This document shows positions 1 through 7,244 of a stretch of 8,437 nucleotides of DNA, one piece after another. The DNA lies in assembly GCA_021777635.1 (NCBI GenBank), contig JAJYDI010000088.1, positions 1 through 8,437 on the forward strand, given 5' to 3'. The notes under the pieces are model-generated. The model searched no databases, was not told the DNA's origin, and saw only the letters and a program-made list of their open reading frames with translations. The DNA is from Pseudomonadota bacterium. Its GTDB lineage: Bacteria > Pseudomonadota > Gammaproteobacteria > Xanthomonadales > Rhodanobacteraceae. Position 1 is the stretch's first letter. Every line of letters begins with the position of its first letter. Position numbers and translations under genes: made by a program.

Positions 1-581
1 GCGCGCGGGCCCTGCTCGTGGATCAGCCGCGCGACCAGTTCCTTGCCGACACCCGACTCGCCCGAGATGTACACCGGTGCCTGGCTGCGCGCGAGCTTGG
101 CGATGGTGGCGCGCACCTGCTGCATCGCCAGCGAGTCGCCGATCAGGCGCTGCACCGTGGCCGTGTCCGCGGCTGGCGCGACGGCCGCCTCGTCGTCGCC
201 GTCATGGCGCTCGGACGACAGCCGCAACGCCGTCTGCACCAGCCGCCGCAGCATGTTGATGTCGACCGGCTTGGAGACGAAATCGAAGGCACCGGCCTTG
301 AGCGCGTTGACCGCGGCGTCCATGTTGCCGTAAGCGGTGATCATGGCCACCGGCATCTGCGGGTGCTCCCGCGCGATCAGCTCGATCAACTCCTGGCCCG
401 AGCCGTCCGGCAGGCGCATGTCGGTGAAGCACAGGTCGTAGGAATGCTCGGCCAGCAGGCGTCTGGCATCACTGACGTTGCCAGCGGATTCGACCAGCAG
501 GTTCATGCGGCCGAGCGTTATGGTCAGCAGCTCGCGGATGTCGCGTTCGTCATCGATGACCAGGACAGTCTGCTTGCTCAT
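1..581 (-). CDS. pilR: Type IV pilus response regulator PilR, NtrC family (partial, N-terminal 193 residues)
   Basis: Sigma-54-dependent activator that, with sensor kinase PilS, switches on the major pilin gene pilA in the cytoplasm. The gene is read leftwards from an ATG at 579-581 and is cut by the window edge. An in-frame TGA at 597-599 leaves no room for a longer start. Residues 1-120 form a receiver domain: acidic pocket D10/D11, phosphoacceptor D54 in the context CFTDMRLPDG, T82 and K104. A variable linker (about 121-143) leads into the AAA+ sigma-54 interaction domain, whose Walker A GESGVGKE sits at 174-181. The C-terminal part (Walker B, GAFTGA loop, Fis-type HTH) lies outside the window. 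No clear Shine-Dalgarno precedes the start. It lies 61 bp downstream of pilS on the same strand, so the pair is probably one operon. NtrC-type organisation is certain; the name PilR rests on resemblance to remembered Xanthomonas PilR and on the adjacent PilS-like kinase. Confidence 0.93.
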   Translation of the reverse strand, partial: MSKQTVLVIDDERDIRELLTITLGRMNLLVESAGNVSDARRLLAEHSYDLCFTDMRLPDGSGQELIELIAREHPQMPVAMITAYGNMDAAVNALKAGAFDFVSKPVDINMLRRLVQTALRLSSERHDGDDEAAVAPAADTATVQRLIGDSLAMQQVRATIAKLARSQAPVYISGESGVGKELVARLIHEQGPR

Positions 582-585
582 GCGC

Positions 586-613
586 GGAATCCGGAATCAG
601 GGCGCGATCAGGG
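586..613. repeat. Short direct repeats in the pilS-pilR gap
   Basis: The 61-bp gap between pilS and pilR carries two pairs of short direct repeats: GGAATC at 586-591 and 593-598 (7-bp period), and ATCAGGG at 596-602 and 607-613 (11-bp period). They lie directly upstream of the pilR start. The 11-bp spacing is about one helical turn, which could suit a protein-binding site, but such short repeats also arise by chance in GC-rich DNA. No function is assigned. Confidence 0.3.
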
Positions 614-642
614 TAGCGTGCGACCGGCCCCGCGCAAAGGTT

Positions 643-2274
643 TCATGCGGACGCGGCCGGCAGCGGCGCCTGCGCGGCGAGGGTGATGCGAAAACAGCTG
701 CCGCCGCCGGGAACCGGCACGTATTCGAGGCTGCCCTGGTTGGCCTCGACCATCTGCTTGGCCAGGTACAGGCCGAGTCCGGTGCCCAGTTCGTGGGTGG
801 TGAAGAACGGCTCGAAGATCTGCGCCGCCACCTTGGACGGGATGCCCGGGCCGCGATCGACCACCTCCAGCAGCGGCGGACCGACCTCGGTGGCGTTGCG
901 CGCGATCAGCATCACCCGCGCCGGTTCTCCCGGCAGACGGCCGTAGCGCAGCGCGTTCTGCACCAGGTTCCACACCACCTGCTGCAGGTGCTGCGGGTCG
1001 GCCAGCGCCTCGACCGTGCGCGGCTGGGTGATCGCGCGCAGGCTGTCGCCGCCGAGGTCGTTGGATTCGGCGTACTCCTCGATGAAGCCCAGCACCCAGT
1101 CGTTGAGGTCCATCGCCTCCGGGCGCGAGCGGTCGCGGCGCGAAAGCTGCAGGATGTTCTCGATGATCTCGTTGAGCCGCGAGCAGTGGTTGTTGATGAT
1201 CTCGATCATGCGCATGTCGCTTTCGGGGATCTGGTCCGACTCGGCCAGCAGCTGCGCGGAATAGCGGATCGCGGCGAGCGGGTTGCGGATCTCGTGCGCA
1301 ATCGAGGCCGACAGGCGGCCCAGCGAGGTCAGTGTCAGTTCCTCGGCGCGGCGCGATACCAGCGAGGTGTCGTCGAGAAAGATCAGCACGTGCGCATCGT
1401 CATTGGCGGCAAGGCGGGTGAAGCGCGGCACCACTTCCGGGACACCCTCGGCCAGTGCGACCGCGGTTTCGTCCGGCTTGCCGGTGGTGCGCCAGTGGTA
1501 GAGCCGGCGCGACAGCTCCGGCGCCACGGTGCCGAGATCGCGGCGCTCGGCCGACGGGCTGCCCAGCAGCAGCCACGCCGATTCGTTGAACTGATGGATG
1601 CGGTTGCCCTCGTCGACCAGCAGTACGCCGGTCTTCATGCGACGGATGATCATGTCGTTGACCTGGCCGAGGTTGGCCAGGTCCAGACCGCGCTGCTCGG
1701 CCAGTGCCTCGGTTTCGCGCATCTGCGTGCCCAGTGCGAACGACAGCCAGGCAATGGCGAAATAGGCGATCCCGAACAGCCCCGACTCGAGCAGGTCGCG
1801 ATCGATGCCGTTGCCGGTGACGCTGTCGGCGAAGGTGTGCCCGAGCAGCGCCAGCGCGGCCAGCGCCGCGAAGAACATGCCCAACCGCAGCGGCAGCAGC
1901 AGCGCGCCGGCGCCGACGCTGACGATCAGCATGGTGGCGATGCCGGTGCGCGCATCGTGCATCGACAGGATTGCCAGCAGCGCCGCCAGCACGTCGACGC
2001 TGAGCGCGATGGCGACGTTCAGCGAGAGCCTCGGCAGCCACTGCCGCGTCTGCGCCAGCGCGATCAGCGCAAACAGCAGGTAGAGCATGGCGGTGACGCG
2101 CGCCAGCAGCGGCTGGCTCAGCACCACCCACTGCACGGCCAGCGGGCTGAACGCCAGTCCGGTGTAGACCGTGGCCTGCAGGACGCGGAACAGGTTGAAG
2201 AAATACAGCTCGCGGCGGACGGTTTCGCCGGCGGGGGCGGGGCGCGTGCGGGCACGGACTTGAGCGGCGGGCAC
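643..2274 (-). CDS. pilS: Type IV pilus sensor histidine kinase PilS
   Basis: Membrane histidine kinase, 543 aa, that phosphorylates PilR; in Pseudomonas aeruginosa PilS responds to the level of pilin in the inner membrane. Start taken as GTG at 2272-2274, with a weak GGAA ribosome site seven bases upstream; no ATG precedes the membrane part. About six hydrophobic segments lie between residues 36 and 182, as in known PilS proteins. A PAS-like region follows (about 205-305). The kinase core contains the H-box SIAHEIRNPL with phosphoacceptor H327, the N-box around WNLVQNAL (N436, N440), the G1 box DRGPGIP (473-479), the F-box FEPFF (487-491) and the G2 box GTGLGL (497-502). All kinase motifs are intact. 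It is transcribed away from sucC and towards pilR, 61 bp downstream. A generic NtrB-type kinase is the alternative, but the multi-TM N-terminus and the PilR neighbour favour PilS. Confidence 0.93.
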   Translation of the reverse strand: MPAAQVRARTRPAPAGETVRRELYFFNLFRVLQATVYTGLAFSPLAVQWVVLSQPLLARVTAMLYLLFALIALAQTRQWLPRLSLNVAIALSVDVLAALLAILSMHDARTGIATMLIVSVGAGALLLPLRLGMFFAALAALALLGHTFADSVTGNGIDRDLLESGLFGIAYFAIAWLSFALGTQMRETEALAEQRGLDLANLGQVNDMIIRRMKTGVLLVDEGNRIHQFNESAWLLLGSPSAERRDLGTVAPELSRRLYHWRTTGKPDETAVALAEGVPEVVPRFTRLAANDDAHVLIFLDDTSLVSRRAEELTLTSLGRLSASIAHEIRNPLAAIRYSAQLLAESDQIPESDMRMIEIINNHCSRLNEIIENILQLSRRDRSRPEAMDLNDWVLGFIEEYAESNDLGGDSLRAITQPRTVEALADPQHLQQVVWNLVQNALRYGRLPGEPARVMLIARNATEVGPPLLEVVDRGPGIPSKVAAQIFEPFFTTHELGTGLGLYLAKQMVEANQGSLEYVPVPGGGSCFRITLAAQAPLPAASA

Positions 2275-2299
2275 GGAGGCGTTCCGGAAGGGCTGCGGC

Positions 2300-2305
2300 A
2301 GTATA
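2300..2305 (-). promoter_or_regulatory. Candidate -10 box for pilS
   Basis: On the minus strand this reads TATACT, five of six matches to the sigma-70 -10 consensus. It ends 25 bases before the pilS GTG. No good -35 hexamer sits 16-18 bases upstream, so either an activator is needed or the match is chance. The overlap with the sucC control region means both directions could be linked. Confidence 0.35.
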
Positions 2306-2314
2306 GCGCGGGCC

Positions 2315-2343
2315 TTTCCATCGTGACCCCTATCCTCGACAAT
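2315..2343 (+). promoter_or_regulatory. Candidate sucC promoter
   Basis: TTTCCA (2315-2320) and GACAAT (2338-2343) are separated by exactly 17 bp, each matching four of six sigma-70 consensus bases. This would give a sucCD leader of roughly 95 bases. The -10 candidate lies inside short inverted repeats: CCTAT/ATAGG (2329-2333, 2342-2346) and ACAAT/ATTGT (2339-2343, 2349-2353). This is the only plausible pair I see in the gap; the rest of 2344-2433 is GC-rich without recognisable signals. Confidence 0.3.
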
Positions 2344-2444
2344 AGGCGATTGTTCCGTCCTTGCGGCAGCGCGACGCCCGTCGCGACCCCGCCGCAGCCG
2401 CCGCCGCGCGCGGTGCGCCCCCTTTCCCGCATGCGAGGTCGAGC

Positions 2445-3605
2445 ATGAACTTTCACGAATACCAGGCCAAAGAGCTGTTCGCCGAGTACGGGATCGCCGT
2501 GCCGGCGGGCAAGGTCGCGACGACCCCCGAGCAGGCGGTCGAGGCGGCGCGTGCGCTCGCCGGCGAGCACTGGATGGTCAAGGCGCAGATCCACGCCGGC
2601 GGCCGCGGGAAGGCCGGCGGCGTCAAGTTCTGCAAGAACCTCGATGAGGTCAGGGCCGCCGCGGCCGGCATGCTCGGCAGGACGATGGCCACCTACCAGT
2701 CCGGCGGCCGTGCACTGCCGGTGAACCTGGTACTGGTGACCGAGGCCACCGACATCGCCAGGGAGTTGTACCTCTCGATCCTGGTCGACCGCGACAGCAA
2801 GGCGGTGGCGTTCATCGCCTCGGCGCGCGGCGGCGTCGACATCGAGCAGGTGGCGCGCGAGACGCCGGACGAGATCCACACCGTCGCCATCGATTACGTG
2901 CAGGGGCTGCAGCCCTACCAGTGCCGCAAGCTCGGTTTCGCGATGGGGCTGAACGCACGGCAGGTTGGCCAGCTGACGCGAATCATGAGTGGCCTGTACC
3001 GGCTGTTCATGGATCAGGATCTGGCGCTGGTGGAGCTCAACCCGCTGGCGATCAACAGCGCCGGTGACCTGTTGGCGCTCGACGGCAAGGTCAACTCCGA
3101 CGACAACGCCGAGTTCCGTCATCCGCGGCTTGCCGCGATGCGCGACACGTCGCAAGAGGACCGCGCCGAAGCGGTGGCGCAGGAGCACAACCTCAACTAC
3201 GTGACCATGGAAGGCAGCATCGGTTGCATGGTCAACGGCGCGGGCCTGGCCATGGCCACCATGGACGTGATCAAGCTGGCCGGCGCCGAACCCGCCAACT
3301 TTCTCGACGTCGGCGGCGGCGCCACCAAGGAACGGGTCACCGAGGCATTCAAGCTGATCCTCGGTTCGGACAAGGTCAAGGCGATCCTGGTCAACATCTT
3401 CGGCGGCATCGTGCGCTGCGACCTGATCGCCGAGGGCATCATCGGCGCCGTCAGGGAGGTCGGCCTGACGATCCCCGTGGTGGTGCGACTGCAGGGCACC
3501 AATGTCGAGCAGGGCCGCGCGCTGCTGGCGCAGTCGGGGCTGAAGATCACGCCCGCCGACGATCTCAACGATGCGGCCCGCAAGGCCGTGGCCGCCATCG
3601 CCTAA
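2445..3605 (+). CDS. sucC: Succinyl-CoA synthetase (ADP-forming) subunit beta
   Basis: With SucD it converts succinyl-CoA, ADP (or GDP) and phosphate to succinate, CoA and a nucleoside triphosphate, the substrate-level phosphorylation step of the TCA cycle in the cytoplasm. The protein is 386 aa; E. coli SucC has 388. Start chosen at the ATG beginning [12 protein letters not shown], the usual N-terminus, with GAGGT at 2434-2438 six bases ahead; the open frame continues 28 codons further upstream but that stretch is low-complexity. Residues 1-238 are the ATP-grasp domain, with K46, the glycine loop GGRGKAGGV at 52-60, E107, ELNPL (E197, N199) and D213, numbering that coincides with E. coli. 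The C-terminal ligase/CoA domain has N264, the GIV segment at 321-323 and GTNVEQG at 351-357. sucD follows after 10 bp. No sucAB genes lie beside it in this window. Confidence 0.98.
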   Translation: MNFHEYQAKELFAEYGIAVPAGKVATTPEQAVEAARALAGEHWMVKAQIHAGGRGKAGGVKFCKNLDEVRAAAAGMLGRTMATYQSGGRALPVNLVLVTEATDIARELYLSILVDRDSKAVAFIASARGGVDIEQVARETPDEIHTVAIDYVQGLQPYQCRKLGFAMGLNARQVGQLTRIMSGLYRLFMDQDLALVELNPLAINSAGDLLALDGKVNSDDNAEFRHPRLAAMRDTSQEDRAEAVAQEHNLNYVTMEGSIGCMVNGAGLAMATMDVIKLAGAEPANFLDVGGGATKERVTEAFKLILGSDKVKAILVNIFGGIVRCDLIAEGIIGAVREVGLTIPVVVRLQGTNVEQGRALLAQSGLKITPADDLNDAARKAVAAIA

Positions 3606-3609
3606 GGAG
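3604..3609 (+). promoter_or_regulatory. Ribosome binding site of sucD
   Basis: AAGGAG, a near-perfect Shine-Dalgarno, starts inside the TAA stop of sucC (3603-3605) and ends six bases before the sucD ATG. The arrangement supports co-transcription and coupled translation, consistent with equal subunit amounts. It fixes the sucD start at 3616 rather than the in-frame codons further upstream within sucC. Confidence 0.85.
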
Positions 3610-3615
3610 CTCCCG

Positions 3616-4491
3616 ATGTCCGTGCTCGTCAACAGAAACACCACGGTGATCTGCCAGGGCTTCACCGGCCAGCAGGGCACCTTCCACTCGCAGCAGGCGC
3701 TCGACTACGGCACCCGGCTGGTCGGCGGGATCACGCCCGGCAAGGGCGGCAGCGAGCATCTCGGTCTGCCGGTGTTCAACACCGTGCAGGACGCGGTGGA
3801 TGCCACGCATGCCGATGCCAGCATGATCTTCGTGCCGCCGCCGTTCGCCGCCGACGCCATCCTCGAGGCCGCGGACGCCGGCGTGCGCGTGATCGTGGCG
3901 ATCACCGAGGGCATTCCGGTGCTGGACATGCTGCGCGTCAGGAACGCGCTCAAGTCCTACCCCGACAGCGTGCTGATCGGTCCCAACTGCCCCGGCATCA
4001 TCACGCCCGGCGAATGCAAGATCGGCATCATGCCCGGCCACATCCATCGGCCGGGCGCGGTCGGGATCGTCAGTCGCTCCGGCACGCTGACCTACGAGGC
4101 CGTGTTCCAGACCACCGAGGTCGGGCTCGGCCAGTCCACCTGCATCGGCATCGGCGGCGACCCGATCCAGGGCATGAACTTCATCGACTGCCTCAGGCTC
4201 TTCCAGGCCGACTCGCAGACCGCCGGCATCATCATGGTCGGCGAGATCGGCGGCAGTGCCGAGGAAGAGGCAGCCGAGTTCATCGCCGAGCACGTGACCA
4301 AGCCGGTGGTCGCCTTCATCGCCGGCGCATCCGCTCCGCCGGGCAAGCGCATGGGCCACGCCGGCGCGATCATCTCCGGCGGCAAGGGCACGGCGGCGGC
4401 CAAGTTCGCCGCGCTGGAGAAGGCCGGCGTCATCACGGTCAAGTCGCCGGCCGATCTCGGCCGGACGCTGGCAGCGCGGATGCGCCAGTGA
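3616..4491 (+). CDS. sucD: Succinyl-CoA synthetase (ADP-forming) subunit alpha
   Basis: Alpha subunit of succinyl-CoA synthetase, 291 aa (E. coli SucD 289). It binds CoA and carries the histidine that is transiently phosphorylated during catalysis. The N-terminal Rossmann-like CoA-binding domain shows [11 protein letters not shown] at 15-25 and GGITPGKGG at 37-45. [12 protein letters not shown] (121-132) and SRSGTLTYE (153-161) follow in the CoA-ligase domain. The phosphohistidine is H248 in GHAGAI (247-252), matching E. coli His246 in mature numbering. Start is the ATG with an AAGGAG site six bases upstream, giving [15 protein letters not shown], the expected N-terminus. It forms an operon with sucC (10-bp gap). 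No sign of truncation or altered active-site residues. Confidence 0.98.
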   Translation: MSVLVNRNTTVICQGFTGQQGTFHSQQALDYGTRLVGGITPGKGGSEHLGLPVFNTVQDAVDATHADASMIFVPPPFAADAILEAADAGVRVIVAITEGIPVLDMLRVRNALKSYPDSVLIGPNCPGIITPGECKIGIMPGHIHRPGAVGIVSRSGTLTYEAVFQTTEVGLGQSTCIGIGGDPIQGMNFIDCLRLFQADSQTAGIIMVGEIGGSAEEEAAEFIAEHVTKPVVAFIAGASAPPGKRMGHAGAIISGGKGTAAAKFAALEKAGVITVKSPADLGRTLAARMRQ

Positions 4492-4536
4492 GCGCGGTAT
4501 CCTGCTCCGCCGGCGGCGCGGGGACCTGAGGTGCGC

Positions 4537-4558
4537 AGGCCGCGGATTCCCGCGGCCT
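4537..4558 (+). terminator. Perfect 9-bp GC-rich hairpin between sucD and nadE
   Basis: AGGCCGCGG (4537-4545), loop ATTC, then CCGCGGCCT (4550-4558): a perfect 9-bp stem with eight G-C pairs. It sits 45 bases after the sucD stop and 10 bases before the nadE ribosome site (GGAG 4569-4572). The downstream bases are TTGCCCGTTGT, not a clean U-tract, so it is a weak intrinsic terminator at best. It could instead protect the 3' end of the sucCD message or reduce read-through into nadE. A separate palindrome, CCGCCGGCGG, lies at 4507-4516. Confidence 0.5.
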
Positions 4559-4579
4559 TGCCCGTTGTGGAGACGCCCG

Positions 4580-6235
4580 ATGGCCGTGCTGCGCTTCGCG
4601 CTCGCCCAATACGATTTCGCGGTCGGTGCGGTGGCGGCCAACGCGGCGCGCATGCGCGCGCTGGCCGTCGAGGCGCACGGGCGCTGGGGCGCGGCGCTGG
4701 TCGCGTTTCCGGAGCTCGCGCTCTGCGGCTATCCGCCGGAGGATCTGCTGCTGCGCCCGAGCTTTCTCGAAGCCTGCGCCCACGAACTGGACGCGCTGGC
4801 GGCCGGGCTTGCCGGCGTCGCGGCGGTGGTCGGGCATCCGCATGCGCTGGGCGAGGTGTACAACGCGCTCAGCCTGCTCGATGGCGGTCGCGTTTCCAGC
4901 ACTTACCACAAGCAGGCCCTGCCCAATTACACGGTGTTCGACGAGAAGCGCTACTTCCGCCCCGGCCACGGTACGCTCGTGGTGTCGATCCGGGGCGTGC
5001 GCATCGGCCTGCTGATTTGCGAGGACATCTGGCAGCCGGAGCCCGCCGCGCATGCGGCCCGCGCCGGCGCCGAACTGCTGCTGGTGATCAATGCCTCGCC
5101 GTATGACGTGTTGCAGGCGGCGGCACGCGAGCAGGTTCTGGCTCAGCGTGCGCGCGAGAACGGTATCGCCATTGCCTATGTCAATCTGGTCGCGGGTCAG
5201 GATGACCTGCTGTTCGACGGCGGCTCGCTGCTGGTGCAGTCCGACGGCAGCATCGCGGCGCGCGCACCGGCTTTCGTCGAGACGCTGCTCGACTGCGCGT
5301 ACGACACCGACACGCGGCGCCTCAGCGCGCTCGAATGGCCGGCGCCAGACGCGACCGGCACCGCGGCCACGCTTTATGCCGGGCTGGTGCGTGGCGTGCG
5401 CGACTACGTGCGCAAGAACGGCTTTCGCAGCGTGCTGCTGGGGCTTTCCGGCGGCATCGATTCGGCGCTGACGCTGGCGATCGCGGTCGATGCGCTGGGT
5501 GCCGATTGCGTCCACGCGGTGATGCTGCCCTCGCGCCACACCTCCGCGCTGTCGCTGCGCGAGGCCGAGGCGCAGGCGCGAGGACTGGGTGTCGATTATC
5601 AGGAGCTGCCGATCGAGCCGGCCTACCGTGCGTTCAGCGGCGCGCTGGCGCCGGCGTTCGCGGGTCGCGCGCCCGATGCGACCGAGGAGAATCTGCAGTC
5701 GCGCTGCCGAGGCGTGATGCTGATGGCGCTCAGCAACAAGTTCGGACACCTGTTGCTGAGCACCGGCAACAAGAGCGAGATGGCGGTCGGCTACGCCACG
5801 CTGTATGGCGACATGTGCGGGGCCTACGCGCCGCTGAAGGATGTCTACAAGACGCAGGTCTACCGCCTGGCGCGGTGGCGCAACGACGCGGGGTTCGGGC
5901 CGCGCGCCCCGGGCAGCGCAGGCAGCCGCGGCGAAGTCATACCGAGGGCCGTGATCGAGCGCGCGCCTTCGGCGGAGCTGCGGGCTGGCCAGACCGATCA
6001 GGATTCATTGCCGCCCTACGACACGCTGGACGCGATCCTCGAGCGCTTCATCGAGGGCGAGCAGTCGCAGATCGAGATCGTCGCCGCCGGCTTCGACGCC
6101 GAAACCGTGCGTCATGTGGTGCGGCTGGTGCTGGCGAGCGAATTCAAGCGCCGGCAGTCGGCGCCGGGGCCGCGCGTCAGCCGGCGCGCGTTCGGCCGCG
6201 AGCGCCGTTATCCGATCACCTCGGGCTGGCGCTGA
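4580..6235 (+). CDS. nadE: Glutamine-dependent NAD+ synthetase
   Basis: Catalyses the last step of NAD biosynthesis: deamido-NAD+ plus glutamine and ATP gives NAD+, glutamate, AMP and pyrophosphate. 551 aa, within the usual range for the two-domain bacterial enzyme. Start is the ATG at 4580 (MAVLRFALAQYDF), with GGAG at 4569-4572 seven bases ahead; a GTG five codons earlier overlaps that site. The N-terminal nitrilase-fold glutaminase has the Glu-Lys-Cys triad: E45 in FPELALCGY, K111 in YHKQALPNY and C147 in LLICEDIW. The C-terminal synthetase has the PP-loop SGGIDSA (290-296), then STGNKSE (394-400) and a substrate-site region ending in DSLPPYDTLDAIL (475-487). Residues about 434-450 form a Gly/Pro/Arg-rich stretch that looks longer than in homologues I remember. 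It is codirectional with sucD (88-bp gap) but separated by a strong hairpin, so membership in the same operon is uncertain. Confidence 0.96.
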   Translation: MAVLRFALAQYDFAVGAVAANAARMRALAVEAHGRWGAALVAFPELALCGYPPEDLLLRPSFLEACAHELDALAAGLAGVAAVVGHPHALGEVYNALSLLDGGRVSSTYHKQALPNYTVFDEKRYFRPGHGTLVVSIRGVRIGLLICEDIWQPEPAAHAARAGAELLLVINASPYDVLQAAAREQVLAQRARENGIAIAYVNLVAGQDDLLFDGGSLLVQSDGSIAARAPAFVETLLDCAYDTDTRRLSALEWPAPDATGTAATLYAGLVRGVRDYVRKNGFRSVLLGLSGGIDSALTLAIAVDALGADCVHAVMLPSRHTSALSLREAEAQARGLGVDYQELPIEPAYRAFSGALAPAFAGRAPDATEENLQSRCRGVMLMALSNKFGHLLLSTGNKSEMAVGYATLYGDMCGAYAPLKDVYKTQVYRLARWRNDAGFGPRAPGSAGSRGEVIPRAVIERAPSAELRAGQTDQDSLPPYDTLDAILERFIEGEQSQIEIVAAGFDAETVRHVVRLVLASEFKRRQSAPGPRVSRRAFGRERRYPITSGWR

Positions 6236-6248
6236 GACGCTGAATACT

Positions 6249-6270
6249 GCCCCACGCTCCAGCGTGAGGC
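6249..6270 (+). terminator. Terminator-like hairpin after nadE
   Basis: GCC-C-CACGC, loop TCCA, GCGTG-A-GGC: a stem of eight pairs with one internal C-A mismatch (6249-6257 with 6262-6270). It begins 13 bases after the nadE stop. The following GTGTTGTCT is only moderately T-rich. It sits in the 94-bp gap between convergent nadE and bamD, where a terminator serving one or both genes is expected. Confidence 0.45.
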
Positions 6271-6296
6271 GTGTTGTCTGAGGCTCTATTATCTTT

Positions 6297-6317
6297 CCCG
6301 GGTCCCGGGTCCCGGGT
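6297..6317. repeat. Tandem repeat (CCCGGGT)x3
   Basis: Three perfect head-to-tail copies of CCCGGGT (6297-6303, 6304-6310, 6311-6317), followed by a partial CC. Each copy contains the palindrome CCCGGG, so alternative hairpins can form on either strand. It lies between the converging 3' ends of nadE and bamD, 12 bases from the bamD stop. I recall similar CCCGGGTC-type runs in intergenic DNA of Xanthomonadales but cannot verify that here. Confidence 0.85.
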
Positions 6318-6329
6318 CCGCCCTGCCTC

Positions 6330-7151
6330 TCAGCCGCCGCCCATGAACGGGATCAGTTTCCAGAACCAGGCCGGATGCGACGGCCAGTCGGAGGGATTCC
6401 TGAGATACGGGTGGTTGGGATAATTGAGCTTGAGCACGCTGAGGCTGTCATTGGCCAGGGTGGTTTCACCCAGCGCCCGGTAGGCCTTGACCATCACCGC
6501 CAGCGCGTCACCGGTCTGTGGCGCCTGCTGGTAGTGCTCGATGATGTACTGCGCACGATCCAGCGCCGCGACATACACCTTGCGCCGCAGGTAGTACTCG
6601 GCGATGTTCAGCTCGAACTGCGCCAGTCCATTGCGCAGCCAGATCATGCGCTGGCGCGCATCCGGAACGTACTTGCTGTTCGGGTAGCGTTGCAGCAGCT
6701 GGCTGAAGTCGTCGAACGACTGCACCGCATAACCCTGATCGCGGCGCGAACGGTCCTGGGCGAACAGCTGTACCAGCATGCCGCCGCTGCGATTGAAGTT
6801 GATCAGACCGCGCAGATAGTAGGCATAGTCGATGTGCTTGGCGGCCGGGTAGGTCTTGATGAAGCGGTTGATGGTGGAATAGGCGTCGTCCGCCTTGTCG
6901 TCCTTGTACTGGGCGTAGGCCAGTTCCAGCTGCGACTGCTCGGTATAGGGCCCGAACGGAAAGCGCGCGATCAGGCGTTCGTAAAGTTTCTCCGCGCCGC
7001 CATAATTGGACCGATGCAGGGCCGTCCGCGCCTGGCTGTAGAGTTGCTCGACCGTCATCTGGTCGGGGTTTTCGCGCTTGCCGCCGAACAGCGCGCAAGC
7101 CGGCAGCAGCAGCATCATTGCGATGAGAGGTAGCAGCTTGGAAAGGCGCAT
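6330..7151 (-). CDS. bamD: Outer membrane protein assembly factor BamD (lipoprotein)
   Basis: Essential lipoprotein of the BAM complex, which inserts beta-barrel proteins into the outer membrane; it sits on the periplasmic face and contacts BamA and substrate. 273 aa. Start is the ATG at 7149-7151, chosen because it gives a lipoprotein signal: MRLSK, a hydrophobic core, and the lipobox LPAC with lipidated C19. The same frame stays open far upstream, antisense to rluD, but that part has no such signal. The mature chain is mostly alpha-helical TPR-like repeats (from about residue 34 to 240), with the family-typical VEQLYSQAR, RFPFGPYTEQSQLELAYAQY and YAYYLRGL segments. The C-terminal tail (FWKLIPFMGGG) is aromatic and longer than in E. 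coli BamD (245 aa total). No Shine-Dalgarno is visible. It is divergent from rluD, as in E. coli (yfiO/rluD), and convergent with nadE. Confidence 0.95.
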   Translation of the reverse strand: MRLSKLLPLIAMMLLLPACALFGGKRENPDQMTVEQLYSQARTALHRSNYGGAEKLYERLIARFPFGPYTEQSQLELAYAQYKDDKADDAYSTINRFIKTYPAAKHIDYAYYLRGLINFNRSGGMLVQLFAQDRSRRDQGYAVQSFDDFSQLLQRYPNSKYVPDARQRMIWLRNGLAQFELNIAEYYLRRKVYVAALDRAQYIIEHYQQAPQTGDALAVMVKAYRALGETTLANDSLSVLKLNYPNHPYLRNPSDWPSHPAWFWKLIPFMGGG

Positions 7152-7182
7152 CGATCGGGACCGCACGGCTGGCAAAGCCGGC

Positions 7183-7188
7183 ATCATA
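7183..7188 (-). promoter_or_regulatory. Candidate -10 box for bamD
   Basis: On the minus strand this reads TATGAT, five of six matches to the sigma-70 -10 consensus, 31 bases before the bamD ATG. No convincing -35 hexamer lies at 16-18 bp. A 5-bp hairpin (CGGCT/AGCCG, 7166-7180) falls in the predicted leader. No clear promoter is seen for rluD in the same 93-bp divergent gap. Confidence 0.3.
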
Positions 7189-7244
7189 GCGGAAAGGTGC
7201 ATGTGCCCGGCGTTAAGCGCGGCATTCGTCGCCGGGCGGCTGTG

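Noticed and set aside
174..181. Residue numbers 174-181 of PilR: Walker A GESGVGKE, with V where many relatives have T or S
   Set aside because: That position of the P-loop is variable and the glycines and lysine are intact. There is no reason to infer lost ATPase activity.
478..2448. 656-codon open frame on the plus strand antisense to pilS
   Set aside because: Composition is Arg/Gln/His/Ala-rich low complexity, typical of an antisense frame in high-GC DNA. It has no recognisable domain and covers an intact pilS with every kinase motif.
2118..3680. 520-codon open frame on the minus strand antisense to sucC
   Set aside because: It is a shadow of sucC and runs into pilS in another frame. SucC is unmistakable on the plus strand.
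3565..5749. Long minus-strand open frames (3565-4653 and 4439-5749) antisense to sucD and nadE
   Set aside because: They show the same low-complexity composition, with no ribosome sites or motifs, and overlap well-supported genes.
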